Assembly: GCA_012521755.1 (NCBI GenBank)
Contig: JAAYLV010000072.1
Span: 1-47,784, forward strand
Length of the DNA stretch: 47,784 nucleotides
Source: Bacillota bacterium
Lineage (GTDB): Bacteria; Bacillota; Limnochordia; JAAZLZ01
Reading direction: 5' to 3'
The notes under the pieces are model-generated. The model saw nothing but the letters and a program-made list of their open reading frames with translations, was not told the DNA's origin and searched no databases. The position numbers were made by a program, and so were the translations under genes. Shown here piece after piece: positions 32,089 to 39,947 of the stretch; position 1 is the stretch's first letter, and every line of letters begins with the position of its first letter.

Positions 32089-34751
32089 CGAAAAGAGCGA
32101 GGATGCTGATTTTAGTCCTGATCGGTGGGGCAGCCATGCTGCTTGTGGCGGGCAGCGGCTGGTACACCGATCTTCTCTGGTTTCATGCCCTAGGCTATGG
32201 AGGGGTGTTTTGGCGAAGCATCCTGTACCAGGCGGGAGTGCGCCTGGCCGTAGGCTTAGCCTTCGCCTTATTCATGTTTGCCAACTTATCCTTCGCCCGC
32301 GGAGAAATGGAGCAGGCCCTTGGCCGCCTGGGAGAGCGGGTGCCCCCCTTTGTCACCTCCCGTTCCATCACTAGTCTGTTCGTGTTGATAAGCGTGATCT
32401 TGGGCTTTTTGTATTCTACGGCCCTGGGACAGAATTGGGAGGCGGTGATGGGCTTTCTCAATGCCCAGGCCTTTAATCGGACCGACCCCCTTTATGGCCG
32501 GGATATCGGTTACTTTGTTTTCAAGCTGCCTTTTTATCGCTTACTGAACGGGGCTGCGATGGGGATCGTGGCGGAAACGCTCCTGGTCGTCTTGGTGATC
32601 TATGTGCTGTCCCGCTCCATCAGCTTTGCCGGCAGGCGTTTTCAGGCTGCAGGGGGCGCTAAGTATCACCTCACAGCTTTGGCCGTTGGCATCCTCCTCC
32701 TTAAGGCCTGGGACTATCGGCTCCAGCTCGATGAGCTCGTCTATTCCCCGCGGGGAGGGTTCTTCGGGGCCGGCTACGCGGATGTACATGCTCTGGGGCC
32801 GGGCCTTAAGATCCTGCTCATCCTTTCTCTTCTGGCTGCGGCCTTGTTGGTCGTAAACCTTTTTCGCCCTGGGATGCGGGGGTTTGTCATCACCCTGGTC
32901 GGTTTGGCCGCAGCTTCCCTGATCCTGGGCGACATTTATCCGGGAATGGTTCAGCGTTACGTAGTCGAGCCTAACGAACTGGAGCGGGAGCGCCCGTTTA
33001 TCGAGCACCACATCCAGGCGACTTTGGCCGCCTACGGTCTAGCTGATGTGGACGAGAGGGAGTACCCGGGGGATGCAGACCTTGATTGGGGGCTTTTGCA
33101 AGGGTCGAGAGCGACGTTAGATAGCATCCGGCTGTGGGATTGGCGGGCTTTGGCCCAAACCTACAGCCAACTCCAGGAGATGCGCTTGTACTACAAGTTT
33201 CCCGATGTAGATGTGGATCGCTACATGGTGGACGGCAAGTACCGCCAAGTAATGTTGGCCGCACGGGAGATCGAGATTGAAAGGCAGCCTGTCAAGACCT
33301 GGGTCAACACCCATCTGCAGTACACCCACGGCTATGGCGTCGTCATGTCCCCTGTCAATGAGGCGACGGACGAGGGGCTTCCCAACTTCTTCATCAGCGA
33401 TATCCCCCCAAGAACGCGGCATCAGGAGCTCACCATCACTCGCCCGGAGATCTACTACGGGGAGCGGACAGATCAGTACGTCATCGTCAACACTAGACTC
33501 CCCGAGTTTGACTATCCCTTAGGTGAGGAAAATGCCCTCACCCGCTACGAGGGCAGGGGAGGAATACAGCTCACCAGTTTCCTCCGCCGGGCGGCCTTTG
33601 CTTTGCGTTTTGGCACGGCTAAGATTCTCCTTTCCCGGGATATCACCAGGGACAGCCGCCTCATGTTTCGTCGCACCGTCAACGAGCGCGTCCGGGCAAT
33701 TGCCCCCTTCCTGCGCTACGATCCGGATCCTTATATTGTCCTCGACGAAGGCCGGCTCTTTTGGGTGATGGATGCCTATACCGTTACGGACCGCTATCCC
33801 TATTCCCAGCCCTATCGGGGATGGGGCAACTACGTTCGCGGTTCGGTCAAGGTCATCGTTGATGCTTATCATGGGACCGTGGATTTTTACATCATCGACG
33901 ATGAGGATCCCCTAATTAGAATGTACAGCCAGGTATATCCCGGGCTGTTCAAACCTATCGAGGCGATGCCCAAGGGGCTGCGCGAGCACCTGCGCTACCC
34001 AGAGGAGCTTTTCCGACTGCAGACGAGGGTCTATGCCCTCTATCACATGCGCAGCCCGACCGTCTTCTACAACCGGGAGGACTTGTGGGAGCCGGCCCGG
34101 GAAGTGGCTTGGGGCCGGGAGCAGGAGATGAGTCCCTATTACGTCATCATGGGGCTGGAAGGGGACGCGGAGGAGTTCGTCCTGATGCTGCCCTTCACCC
34201 CGGCCCGGCGAAACAACATGGTGGCCTGGATGGCCGCCCGCTGCGACGGGGAAAAGTATGGCCAAATCCTGGTGTACCGCTTCCCCAAACAGGCTCTGAC
34301 TTATGGCCCGGCCCAGATCGAGGCCCGCATCGACCAGGATACCTTCATTTCCCAGCAGCTCACCTTGTGGAGCCAGACGGGCTCCCAAGCAGTCAGGGGG
34401 AATCTCCTGGTCATCCCCATTAGAGGATCCTTGCTGTATGTAGAACCGTTATACTTACAGGCGGAGCAAAGTCAACTGCCTGAGCTGAAGATGGTTATCG
34501 TCGCCTACAAGAACCGCATTACCATGCAGCCTACCTTCCAAGCCGCCTTGGAGGAGATATTCGGCAGACCCCGGGAGGCAGTTCCCCAAGAGCCGCGGGA
34601 GCTGCCAAGCCAGGATGGGCTAATCCGTCAAGCGGTGGAGTACTATAAGGAGGCGCGGCGGCAGCTCGAGGAGGGCGATTGGGTGGCCTATGGGGAGTAC
34701 ATGGCTAGACTACAGGCGGTGATGGAGCAGCTAGAGGGTCTGATCGAGTAA
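32085..34751 (+). CDS. UPF0182 (COG1615) family large membrane protein
   Basis: The 888-residue protein has about seven transmembrane segments in the first 300 residues, starting with WYTDLLWFHALGYGGVFWRSI, followed by a large extracytoplasmic domain to the C-terminus with PLYGRDIGYFVFKLPFYR, QRYVVEPNELERERPFIEHHI and YFISDIPP-like blocks. These are the hallmarks of UPF0182, found mainly in Actinobacteria, Cyanobacteria and clostridia. Its function is unknown. The last 60 residues are charged and helical. It overlaps the RodZ-like gene by four bases (ATGA), so the two are co-translated, which hints at an envelope-related role. Confidence 0.9.
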   Translation: MTKRARMLILVLIGGAAMLLVAGSGWYTDLLWFHALGYGGVFWRSILYQAGVRLAVGLAFALFMFANLSFARGEMEQALGRLGERVPPFVTSRSITSLFVLISVILGFLYSTALGQNWEAVMGFLNAQAFNRTDPLYGRDIGYFVFKLPFYRLLNGAAMGIVAETLLVVLVIYVLSRSISFAGRRFQAAGGAKYHLTALAVGILLLKAWDYRLQLDELVYSPRGGFFGAGYADVHALGPGLKILLILSLLAAALLVVNLFRPGMRGFVITLVGLAAASLILGDIYPGMVQRYVVEPNELERERPFIEHHIQATLAAYGLADVDEREYPGDADLDWGLLQGSRATLDSIRLWDWRALAQTYSQLQEMRLYYKFPDVDVDRYMVDGKYRQVMLAAREIEIERQPVKTWVNTHLQYTHGYGVVMSPVNEATDEGLPNFFISDIPPRTRHQELTITRPEIYYGERTDQYVIVNTRLPEFDYPLGEENALTRYEGRGGIQLTSFLRRAAFALRFGTAKILLSRDITRDSRLMFRRTVNERVRAIAPFLRYDPDPYIVLDEGRLFWVMDAYTVTDRYPYSQPYRGWGNYVRGSVKVIVDAYHGTVDFYIIDDEDPLIRMYSQVYPGLFKPIEAMPKGLREHLRYPEELFRLQTRVYALYHMRSPTVFYNREDLWEPAREVAWGREQEMSPYYVIMGLEGDAEEFVLMLPFTPARRNNMVAWMAARCDGEKYGQILVYRFPKQALTYGPAQIEARIDQDTFISQQLTLWSQTGSQAVRGNLLVIPIRGSLLYVEPLYLQAEQSQLPELKMVIVAYKNRITMQPTFQAALEEIFGRPREAVPQEPRELPSQDGLIRQAVEYYKEARRQLEEGDWVAYGEYMARLQAVMEQLEGLIE

Positions 34752-34784
34752 AGACAACTTTTCCCCATTCTTCCCTCGCTTGGG

Positions 34785-34813
34785 TTATATAGCCCCTCCT
34801 TCCCTCATATATT
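34785..34813 (+). promoter_or_regulatory. Candidate sigma-E promoter of spoIIP
   Basis: TTATATA (34785-34791) is separated by exactly 14 bases from CATATATT (34806-34813). This resembles the sigma-E consensus KMATATT-N14-CATACAHT, with one mismatch in the -10 and two in the -35. A start near 34819 would leave a leader of only about 11 bases containing the Shine-Dalgarno site. spoIIP is a known sigma-E gene in Bacillus. Confidence 0.5.
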
Positions 34814-34830
34814 TTCGAGGAAGGAGGTCG

Positions 34831-35628
34831 ATGGAAGTGGCAAGGTTTAGAGGCGGCGAGAAAAATGGTCCTGGTCTGCTTTTCATTCTGGTTGTGCTGG
34901 TCGTAGTGGCAGTATTGGGGGCCAAGTACTTCGGGTTTGCGCCGGGAGGCAGACAGGTCCGACCCGTCCCTCCGCAGGATGCCGGGGAGAAGGCGGCCCC
35001 CGAACCTGCTCTTCCGGTAGTCGTCATCTATCACTCCCACACCACCGAGAACTACTCTCCGGGGGACTCCCACACCAGGGGTGAACCAGGGCAAATCGTG
35101 GAGGTGGGCGCGGAACTAGGCCGAGCTTTGGAGGCTAAGGGCATCAAGGCCATTCACATCACGGAAATCCACGATTACCCCAAGTACAGCGAATCATATA
35201 CCAATTCTCTGAAGAGCTTGCGCCAGGTCTTGGACACAGGGGTTGTGGTTGGAGCAGTCCTGGATATTCACCGCGATGGTCTTCCCCCTCGGCCCCCGGG
35301 TTACACGACGGTAAAGGTCAACGATGCGGAAGCAGCTACCATCCTCTTTGTCGTGGGGGATGAGGATAATCCCTACATGGAGCAGAATCTGGCCTTTGCT
35401 GAAGCGCTGCGGGATTTGATGGAGGATATGTACCCGGGGCTGTCAAGGGGAATCAAGGTTCAGCACGCAATGCTCAACGGCTCAGCCCATCCCCAGTCCG
35501 CGACGGTCTTTATTGGCGACTACCGCGGCAATACCATCGCCGAGGCCAAGTATGCGGCGGCCCTGCTAGCCGATATCGTAGCTGCCTACATCAGGGGAAT
35601 TGCCGGGGTGCCCGCGAACGGAATGTAG
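34831..35628 (+). CDS. spoIIP: Stage II sporulation protein P, SpoIIP (peptidoglycan amidase/endopeptidase)
   Basis: SpoIIP degrades septal peptidoglycan during engulfment, working with SpoIID and SpoIIM in the mother cell. The 265-residue product has one N-terminal transmembrane anchor (about 14-34), a short linker, and the SpoIIP catalytic domain with VVIYHSHTTENYSP, GAELGRALEAKGI, GAVLDIHRDG and FIGDYRGN. The histidines in YHSHT and DIHRD are the expected zinc ligands. It is shorter than Bacillus SpoIIP (about 400 residues) because the linker is reduced. The track start at 34780 lacks a site; ATG 34831 has AAGGAGG. murC2 follows after 64 bases. Confidence 0.9.
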   Translation: MEVARFRGGEKNGPGLLFILVVLVVVAVLGAKYFGFAPGGRQVRPVPPQDAGEKAAPEPALPVVVIYHSHTTENYSPGDSHTRGEPGQIVEVGAELGRALEAKGIKAIHITEIHDYPKYSESYTNSLKSLRQVLDTGVVVGAVLDIHRDGLPPRPPGYTTVKVNDAEAATILFVVGDEDNPYMEQNLAFAEALRDLMEDMYPGLSRGIKVQHAMLNGSAHPQSATVFIGDYRGNTIAEAKYAAALLADIVAAYIRGIAGVPANGM

Positions 35629-35692
35629 TTATGAAAACTGCCCGCCCCGGCCATATTATTAAGGGAGATTATGCCTGCGGGATCGAGGAAGG

Positions 35693-37096
35693 ATGACTTT
35701 GGGGATACTAAGGAGCAGCCGGCAGATCCATCTTATGGGGATTGGGGGGTCAGGGATGAGCTCTCTGGCCCAAGTGCTTTTGCAAATGGGGAAAAGGGTG
35801 ACTGGCTGCGATCTGCGTCTCAGCGAAGCCGCCCGGCAGTTGATGGGATTGGGGGCCCTAGTTGAGCTCGGCCATAGTCCGGAGCACTTAGAGGGGGTCG
35901 ATTTGGTCATTTATTCCACCGCCGTCGACCCCCGAAGCGAAGAGCTGGAAAGGGCTAGAGCCGCGGGCATTCCCGTCCTGCACCGCTCCCAAGCCTTAGC
36001 TGAGCTCATGAACGAAAGGACAGGCATCGCAGTGGCCGGAGCCCATGGCAAGACCACCGTCACGGCCATGTTGGCCTTAGTCTTGGAGTGGTCCGGCCTC
36101 GATCCGACGATCTTAGTCGGAGGCGAACTTCCGGAGCTGCGGGGGGGAGCCAAGTACGGGCAGGGCCGCTTCTTAGTTGCCGAGGCCGATGAGAGCGACG
36201 GCTCTTTACTCCGCTACCGGCCCCACATCGCCTTGATCACCAGCGTCGAGCCCGATCACCTGGAGTTTTATGGCGGCTCTTGGGACCGGCTCAAAGAGAC
36301 CTATGCCCGGTTTGTGGACAACATCCATCCGGACGGCGTCTTAGTCTTGCGGGTGGATGAGGAAGGAACCCGGGAGCTCCTACAGAGGGCGGGAAGGAGA
36401 AAGGTCATCACCTATGGACTAGACCCCTCCGCCCAGTACACATGCCGGGACGTGAAGCTTCGCCCCGGGGAGGCATCATGCCTTGTCCTGAAGGAAAAGG
36501 AGCCCCTAGGGACTTTGCAGCTCCGAGTGCCCGGCAGGCATAATCTTATCAATGCCTTGGGGGTCCTTGGCGCTGCCGCCGAGTGCGGCGTTAGCTTTGC
36601 TGAGGCCGCTCGGCACCTTGCCAACTTCCGGGGCGTGGGCCGGCGGTTCGAGCCCATCGCCCAAGTGGGGGATATCCTGGTCTTTGACGACTATGCCCAT
36701 CACCCCACAGAAATCGCAGCCACCTTGCAGGCCGCCCGGGAAGGCTGGGGGCGACGGATCGTGGCTGTCTTTCAGCCCCATCGCTACAGCCGGGCCCGTT
36801 TTTTTTGGGATGAGTTTGGACCTGCCCTCAAAGAAGCCGATGTAATCGTCCTTGTGCCCATCTATTCGCCCCTTTCGGAAAAACCATGCCCGCAGGTGAC
36901 TGCCGAGGAATTAGCCCGCCACATTCAAGGCCAGACGGGCAAAGAAGTCCTTTATTTCCACCTTGAGGAGGCGGCGACCGGACTTGTCCCCCATCTGCGG
37001 CCTGGGGACCTGGTCATCACTCTGGGGGCGGGGGATGTCAGGCGGGCGGGGGTGGAACTGGCCGCGCTGCTCAGGGAGGGAAGCGATGCAAGTTGA
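35693..37096 (+). CDS. murC2: Second UDP-N-acetylmuramate:L-alanine ligase (MurC paralogue)
   Basis: This is a full-length Mur ligase of 467 residues with all MurC landmarks: HLMGIGGSGMSSLA near residue 14, P-loop GAHGKTT (116-122), ADESDGSL, SVEPDHLEFYGG, GRHNLINALG, DDYAHHPTEI (HHPTEI 336-341) and FQPHRYSRA. It is clearly diverged from the cluster copy, e.g. GAHGKTTVT against GTHGKTTTT. Nothing suggests decay. It sits 64 bases behind spoIIP, with no terminator between, so mother-cell (sigma-E) expression for cortex precursors is plausible but unproven. The start is ATG 35693 or TTG 35699. It overlaps the SNF2 gene by 11 bases. Confidence 0.9.
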   Translation: MTLGILRSSRQIHLMGIGGSGMSSLAQVLLQMGKRVTGCDLRLSEAARQLMGLGALVELGHSPEHLEGVDLVIYSTAVDPRSEELERARAAGIPVLHRSQALAELMNERTGIAVAGAHGKTTVTAMLALVLEWSGLDPTILVGGELPELRGGAKYGQGRFLVAEADESDGSLLRYRPHIALITSVEPDHLEFYGGSWDRLKETYARFVDNIHPDGVLVLRVDEEGTRELLQRAGRRKVITYGLDPSAQYTCRDVKLRPGEASCLVLKEKEPLGTLQLRVPGRHNLINALGVLGAAAECGVSFAEAARHLANFRGVGRRFEPIAQVGDILVFDDYAHHPTEIAATLQAAREGWGRRIVAVFQPHRYSRARFFWDEFGPALKEADVIVLVPIYSPLSEKPCPQVTAEELARHIQGQTGKEVLYFHLEEAATGLVPHLRPGDLVITLGAGDVRRAGVELAALLREGSDAS

Positions 37097-38795
37097 GTCC
37101 ACCCTCGGGCCCGACGAACTTGCCGTCTTGCGGGACTTGTGCCAAGGCACTTACGATGCCCCCGCCTGGTTTCAACTCCGGCAGCGAGCTGAACTGTTGG
37201 CCTTGCGCAAAGGCTTCGAATCCCTTTGGTGCTTAGAGCACCTGCCTGATCTGCGCTTGTATCCCCACCAGGAAAAGGCCGTCTTTGCCGTCTTGCGGGA
37301 CATGCGGGGGAGGGCCATCCTGGCCGATGAAGTAGGCCTGGGGAAGACCATCGAAGCTTTGGCAATCCTGATGGAGTATTGGCTGCGGGGCCTTGTCCGC
37401 CGGGCCCTTATCCTGACGCCGGCTTCCCTCGTCAGCCAATGGCGGGGAGAAATAACGAGCAAGTTTAAGCTGCCGGTCGTTGAGGCCAGGAGCACCCAGC
37501 ACTGGCACCAAGGTCCCCTGGTCTTAGCCTCCCTCGACACGGCCAAGAGGCCCCAGCACGCCGAAGTAATCGGACAGGTCCTCTGGGATCTGGTAATTGT
37601 GGATGAGGCCCATCATCTGAAGAATAAGGCGACAATCAATTACCGCTTCGTCGACGGGCTCAAGAAAAAGTACCTGCTCCTCCTGACGGCAACTCCCCTG
37701 CAAAATGATCTCGGCGAACTTCATAATCTAGTGACTTTGCTGCGGCCAGGGCAGCTGGCCACCTACAGCGAGTTTCGGCGCACCTTCACCTTCGATCGCC
37801 GCTCCCCCCGGAACTTGCCGGAGCTTCGCCGCCTATTGAGGGAGGTGATGGTGCGCACCAGCCGGAAGGCCGCGATGCTCCCCCTCACTAATCGGCGGAT
37901 AATGACCAAGATGGTCCCCTTGACCCCGGAGGAGCGGGAATTTTACGAGAAGGCCCTACGCGAGCTTCGCCGGCTTTATCGGGAAAACCCTGACCGCCCC
38001 CAGAATCTATTATTCCTCGTCCTCATCCTCCGGGAGATATGCAGCAGCCCTTGGGCTGCGGGACGGACCTTGCAGCTCATGGCCAGTCGCGGCAAGGTAT
38101 CCGAGGACATGGGGCGGGCTTTTCGGGATCTGGCAAGTCTAGCGGCCGGGGTAAGCCGCTATGGGAAGATCGAAGCTTTGTTGGACTTTCTAACCGAGCA
38201 CGGGGATGAGAAGGTCTTGATCTTTACTTCCTTCCGGCAGACCCAGGCCTTGATCGCGGCGGCCTTAAAGGAACAGGACATAGCCCACTGTCTCTTCCAT
38301 GGAACCATGGATCAGACCGAAAAGGATGAGGCGGTATTTGCTTTTGCGGAAGGCTGCCGGGTCATGGTCAGCACGGAAGCGGGCGGTGAAGGTCGGAACC
38401 TGCAGTTTTGCCGTCTCCTCGTCAACTTCGATCTGCCATGGAACCCGATGCGCCTTGCCCAGCGCCTTGGCCGGATCGATCGGTTGGGACAGACCCGGCC
38501 GATAGTCGGCCTAAACCTAGTTGCCCAAGAAAGCATCGAGGAACACGTCCTATTTCTCCTCGACAAGAAACTGCAAATGTTCACCAAGGTGATGGGGGAA
38601 ATTGACCCGTTGCTTGGGGAGTGGAGCGGTGAGAGCATGGAGTACCGGTTGGGGAGGCTCTTTTTGTCCTTGGAAGGAGAGGCCCTGGATGGAGAAGTCG
38701 CCCGCATGGGCGATGAGCTGGTCCGTTCATGCTTTGATGCAGGGCAAGTGGCGAGCCTGAACCGGCTGCTCCTCGATGAGGAGGAGGAAGGATGA
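37086..38795 (+). CDS. SNF2-family DEAD/DEAH ATPase (RapA/HepA-like), operon with a zinc-ribbon partner and MrfA
   Basis: This superfamily 2 double-strand DNA translocase has 569 residues. RecA-like lobe 1 carries Walker A ADEVGLGKT (K87), DEAH (173-176) and LLTATPLQND. Lobe 2 carries IFTSFRQTQAL, STEAGGEGRNLQFC and the arginine-finger motif RLGRIDRLGQ. It closely resembles the YqhH-type ATPase at 43066-44853, e.g. ILADEVGLGKTIEA and NFDLPWNPMRL in both. The N-terminus is short. The start ATG 37086 has GGGAGGG upstream and overlaps murC2. The stop overlaps the next gene as ATGA, so the two proteins are made together and probably act together. Its substrate is unknown; RNA polymerase recycling or DNA repair are options. 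Confidence 0.88.
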   Translation: MQVESTLGPDELAVLRDLCQGTYDAPAWFQLRQRAELLALRKGFESLWCLEHLPDLRLYPHQEKAVFAVLRDMRGRAILADEVGLGKTIEALAILMEYWLRGLVRRALILTPASLVSQWRGEITSKFKLPVVEARSTQHWHQGPLVLASLDTAKRPQHAEVIGQVLWDLVIVDEAHHLKNKATINYRFVDGLKKKYLLLLTATPLQNDLGELHNLVTLLRPGQLATYSEFRRTFTFDRRSPRNLPELRRLLREVMVRTSRKAAMLPLTNRRIMTKMVPLTPEEREFYEKALRELRRLYRENPDRPQNLLFLVLILREICSSPWAAGRTLQLMASRGKVSEDMGRAFRDLASLAAGVSRYGKIEALLDFLTEHGDEKVLIFTSFRQTQALIAAALKEQDIAHCLFHGTMDQTEKDEAVFAFAEGCRVMVSTEAGGEGRNLQFCRLLVNFDLPWNPMRLAQRLGRIDRLGQTRPIVGLNLVAQESIEEHVLFLLDKKLQMFTKVMGEIDPLLGEWSGESMEYRLGRLFLSLEGEALDGEVARMGDELVRSCFDAGQVASLNRLLLDEEEEG

Positions 38796-39925
38796 GGTTA
38801 GATGAAGAGGAGCTTTGCGCCTTTGTACGGGATTTTCTTGCCCTCAGCGGCACTCCCTGCCGCAAGGAGGACGGAGTCTATTCCATCCAAGGGGATTATC
38901 CCCTGCTCGATGGAGCGGGGCAGCTGTCATTCACCTTCTCCCGGGAGAAGTCAGCGCCCGACTTGGACCATCTGACTTATGGCCATCCTTTGGTTGACCG
39001 GATGCTCGCCTTGGCGTCTAGGCGGGGTCGAACAACCAGCCTGATCTTTCCCGTGAAGGAGCAGTTCCCCCCATTCCAAGGCCCCTGGCGGCCCGTTCCG
39101 AGGGCCTTGATCTACCAGAGCGAGTTCCTCTTCAACTTTCGCATCGTTTACCTGGGACATGAACGGGTTGAAGAGGTTGTGACCATCTGGCTCGACTCTT
39201 ACACCGAACAGAGGCTGCCCCCTTTGGATCTCAGCTTGGGGGCAGGCTTCCGCCCCCCGCGAACCTGTCGGGTCCGCTCCAAGGCGGACAGTCTCTCTGA
39301 ACTGGAAAACCTGGCCTACCAGCCCGTGCGTCTGTTCCGCCGGGCTTTAGTCTATCTACAGGAGGAGATCGATTCTAGGCGGGCGGAGCTGGAAAGCCTA
39401 GCTCGCTCCAAGCTCGCCCGGGATGTGGAGCGATTGACTGGTTACTACGAATCCCTGGCTCAGGAAGAATTCCAATCTCTGCGGAGCCTCTTTCGCAAGT
39501 TGGCCGTCGCCAATGTGCGCTGCGACCTGGCCCGCACCGATGACACCCGGAGGCTATATGGGCGCAGGGCTTTGGCCCTCAGGGCGCAGATCCGATCGGC
39601 TCAGGAAGAATATGAGGAAAGGTTAGCTCTGCTGCGGGAGGAACACGGACGGCGGCTCCAAGAGCTTTGGGGGCAGACGGCCGTCGATGTAGAGGTTTCC
39701 TTGGTCAGCGGGGCCCACCTGTGGGTGCCTCGCTGGGAGGTTGAGCTGTGGCGGGGAGGGGAGTGCATCCCAGGCCACTACGACCCGTTGCGAAACAAAT
39801 GGCTTGAGCCCCTTTGCACCCGGTGTGAAGGGGAAATCACCGCCATTGACCGGGAGGCCATCCTATGTGAGGGGTGTGCCGGGGAAGGGGTTGCCCCCAC
39901 CAATGACGAACTTCTTCCCGGATAA
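38792..39925 (+). CDS. Unrecognised SNF2-partner protein, YqhG-like layout with coiled coil and zinc ribbon
   Basis: I have no firm family for this 377-residue protein. The N-terminal part (1-180) contains HLTYGHPLVDRML and a beta-rich block (ALIYQSEFLFNFRIVYLG). A coiled coil follows (about 190-300, rich in Arg/Glu/Leu), then a short beta region and a C-terminal zinc ribbon with CTRC and CEGC, 18 residues apart. By eye the order of blocks parallels YqhG at 42247: FLxxSG start, LLTW/LSFTF strand, helix ending ...RxLxL, WLFHLSY/FLFNFRIVY, long charged coil, VSL..G.. strand. YqhG lacks the ribbon. ATGA overlap with the SNF2 gene indicates a dedicated partner, perhaps the substrate-recognition part of a split RapA-like remodeller. 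Confidence 0.7.
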   Translation: MRLDEEELCAFVRDFLALSGTPCRKEDGVYSIQGDYPLLDGAGQLSFTFSREKSAPDLDHLTYGHPLVDRMLALASRRGRTTSLIFPVKEQFPPFQGPWRPVPRALIYQSEFLFNFRIVYLGHERVEEVVTIWLDSYTEQRLPPLDLSLGAGFRPPRTCRVRSKADSLSELENLAYQPVRLFRRALVYLQEEIDSRRAELESLARSKLARDVERLTGYYESLAQEEFQSLRSLFRKLAVANVRCDLARTDDTRRLYGRRALALRAQIRSAQEEYEERLALLREEHGRRLQELWGQTAVDVEVSLVSGAHLWVPRWEVELWRGGECIPGHYDPLRNKWLEPLCTRCEGEITAIDREAILCEGCAGEGVAPTNDELLPG

Positions 39926-39947
39926 CCTGGTTGGGGAGAGGTGCGTT

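Noticed and set aside
35671-35865. 64-codon frame starting after AAGGGAG just before murC2
   Set aside because: It has a plausible Shine-Dalgarno site but runs out of frame over the conserved murC2 nucleotide-binding region, and its product is low in hydrophobic residues and unlike any family I know.
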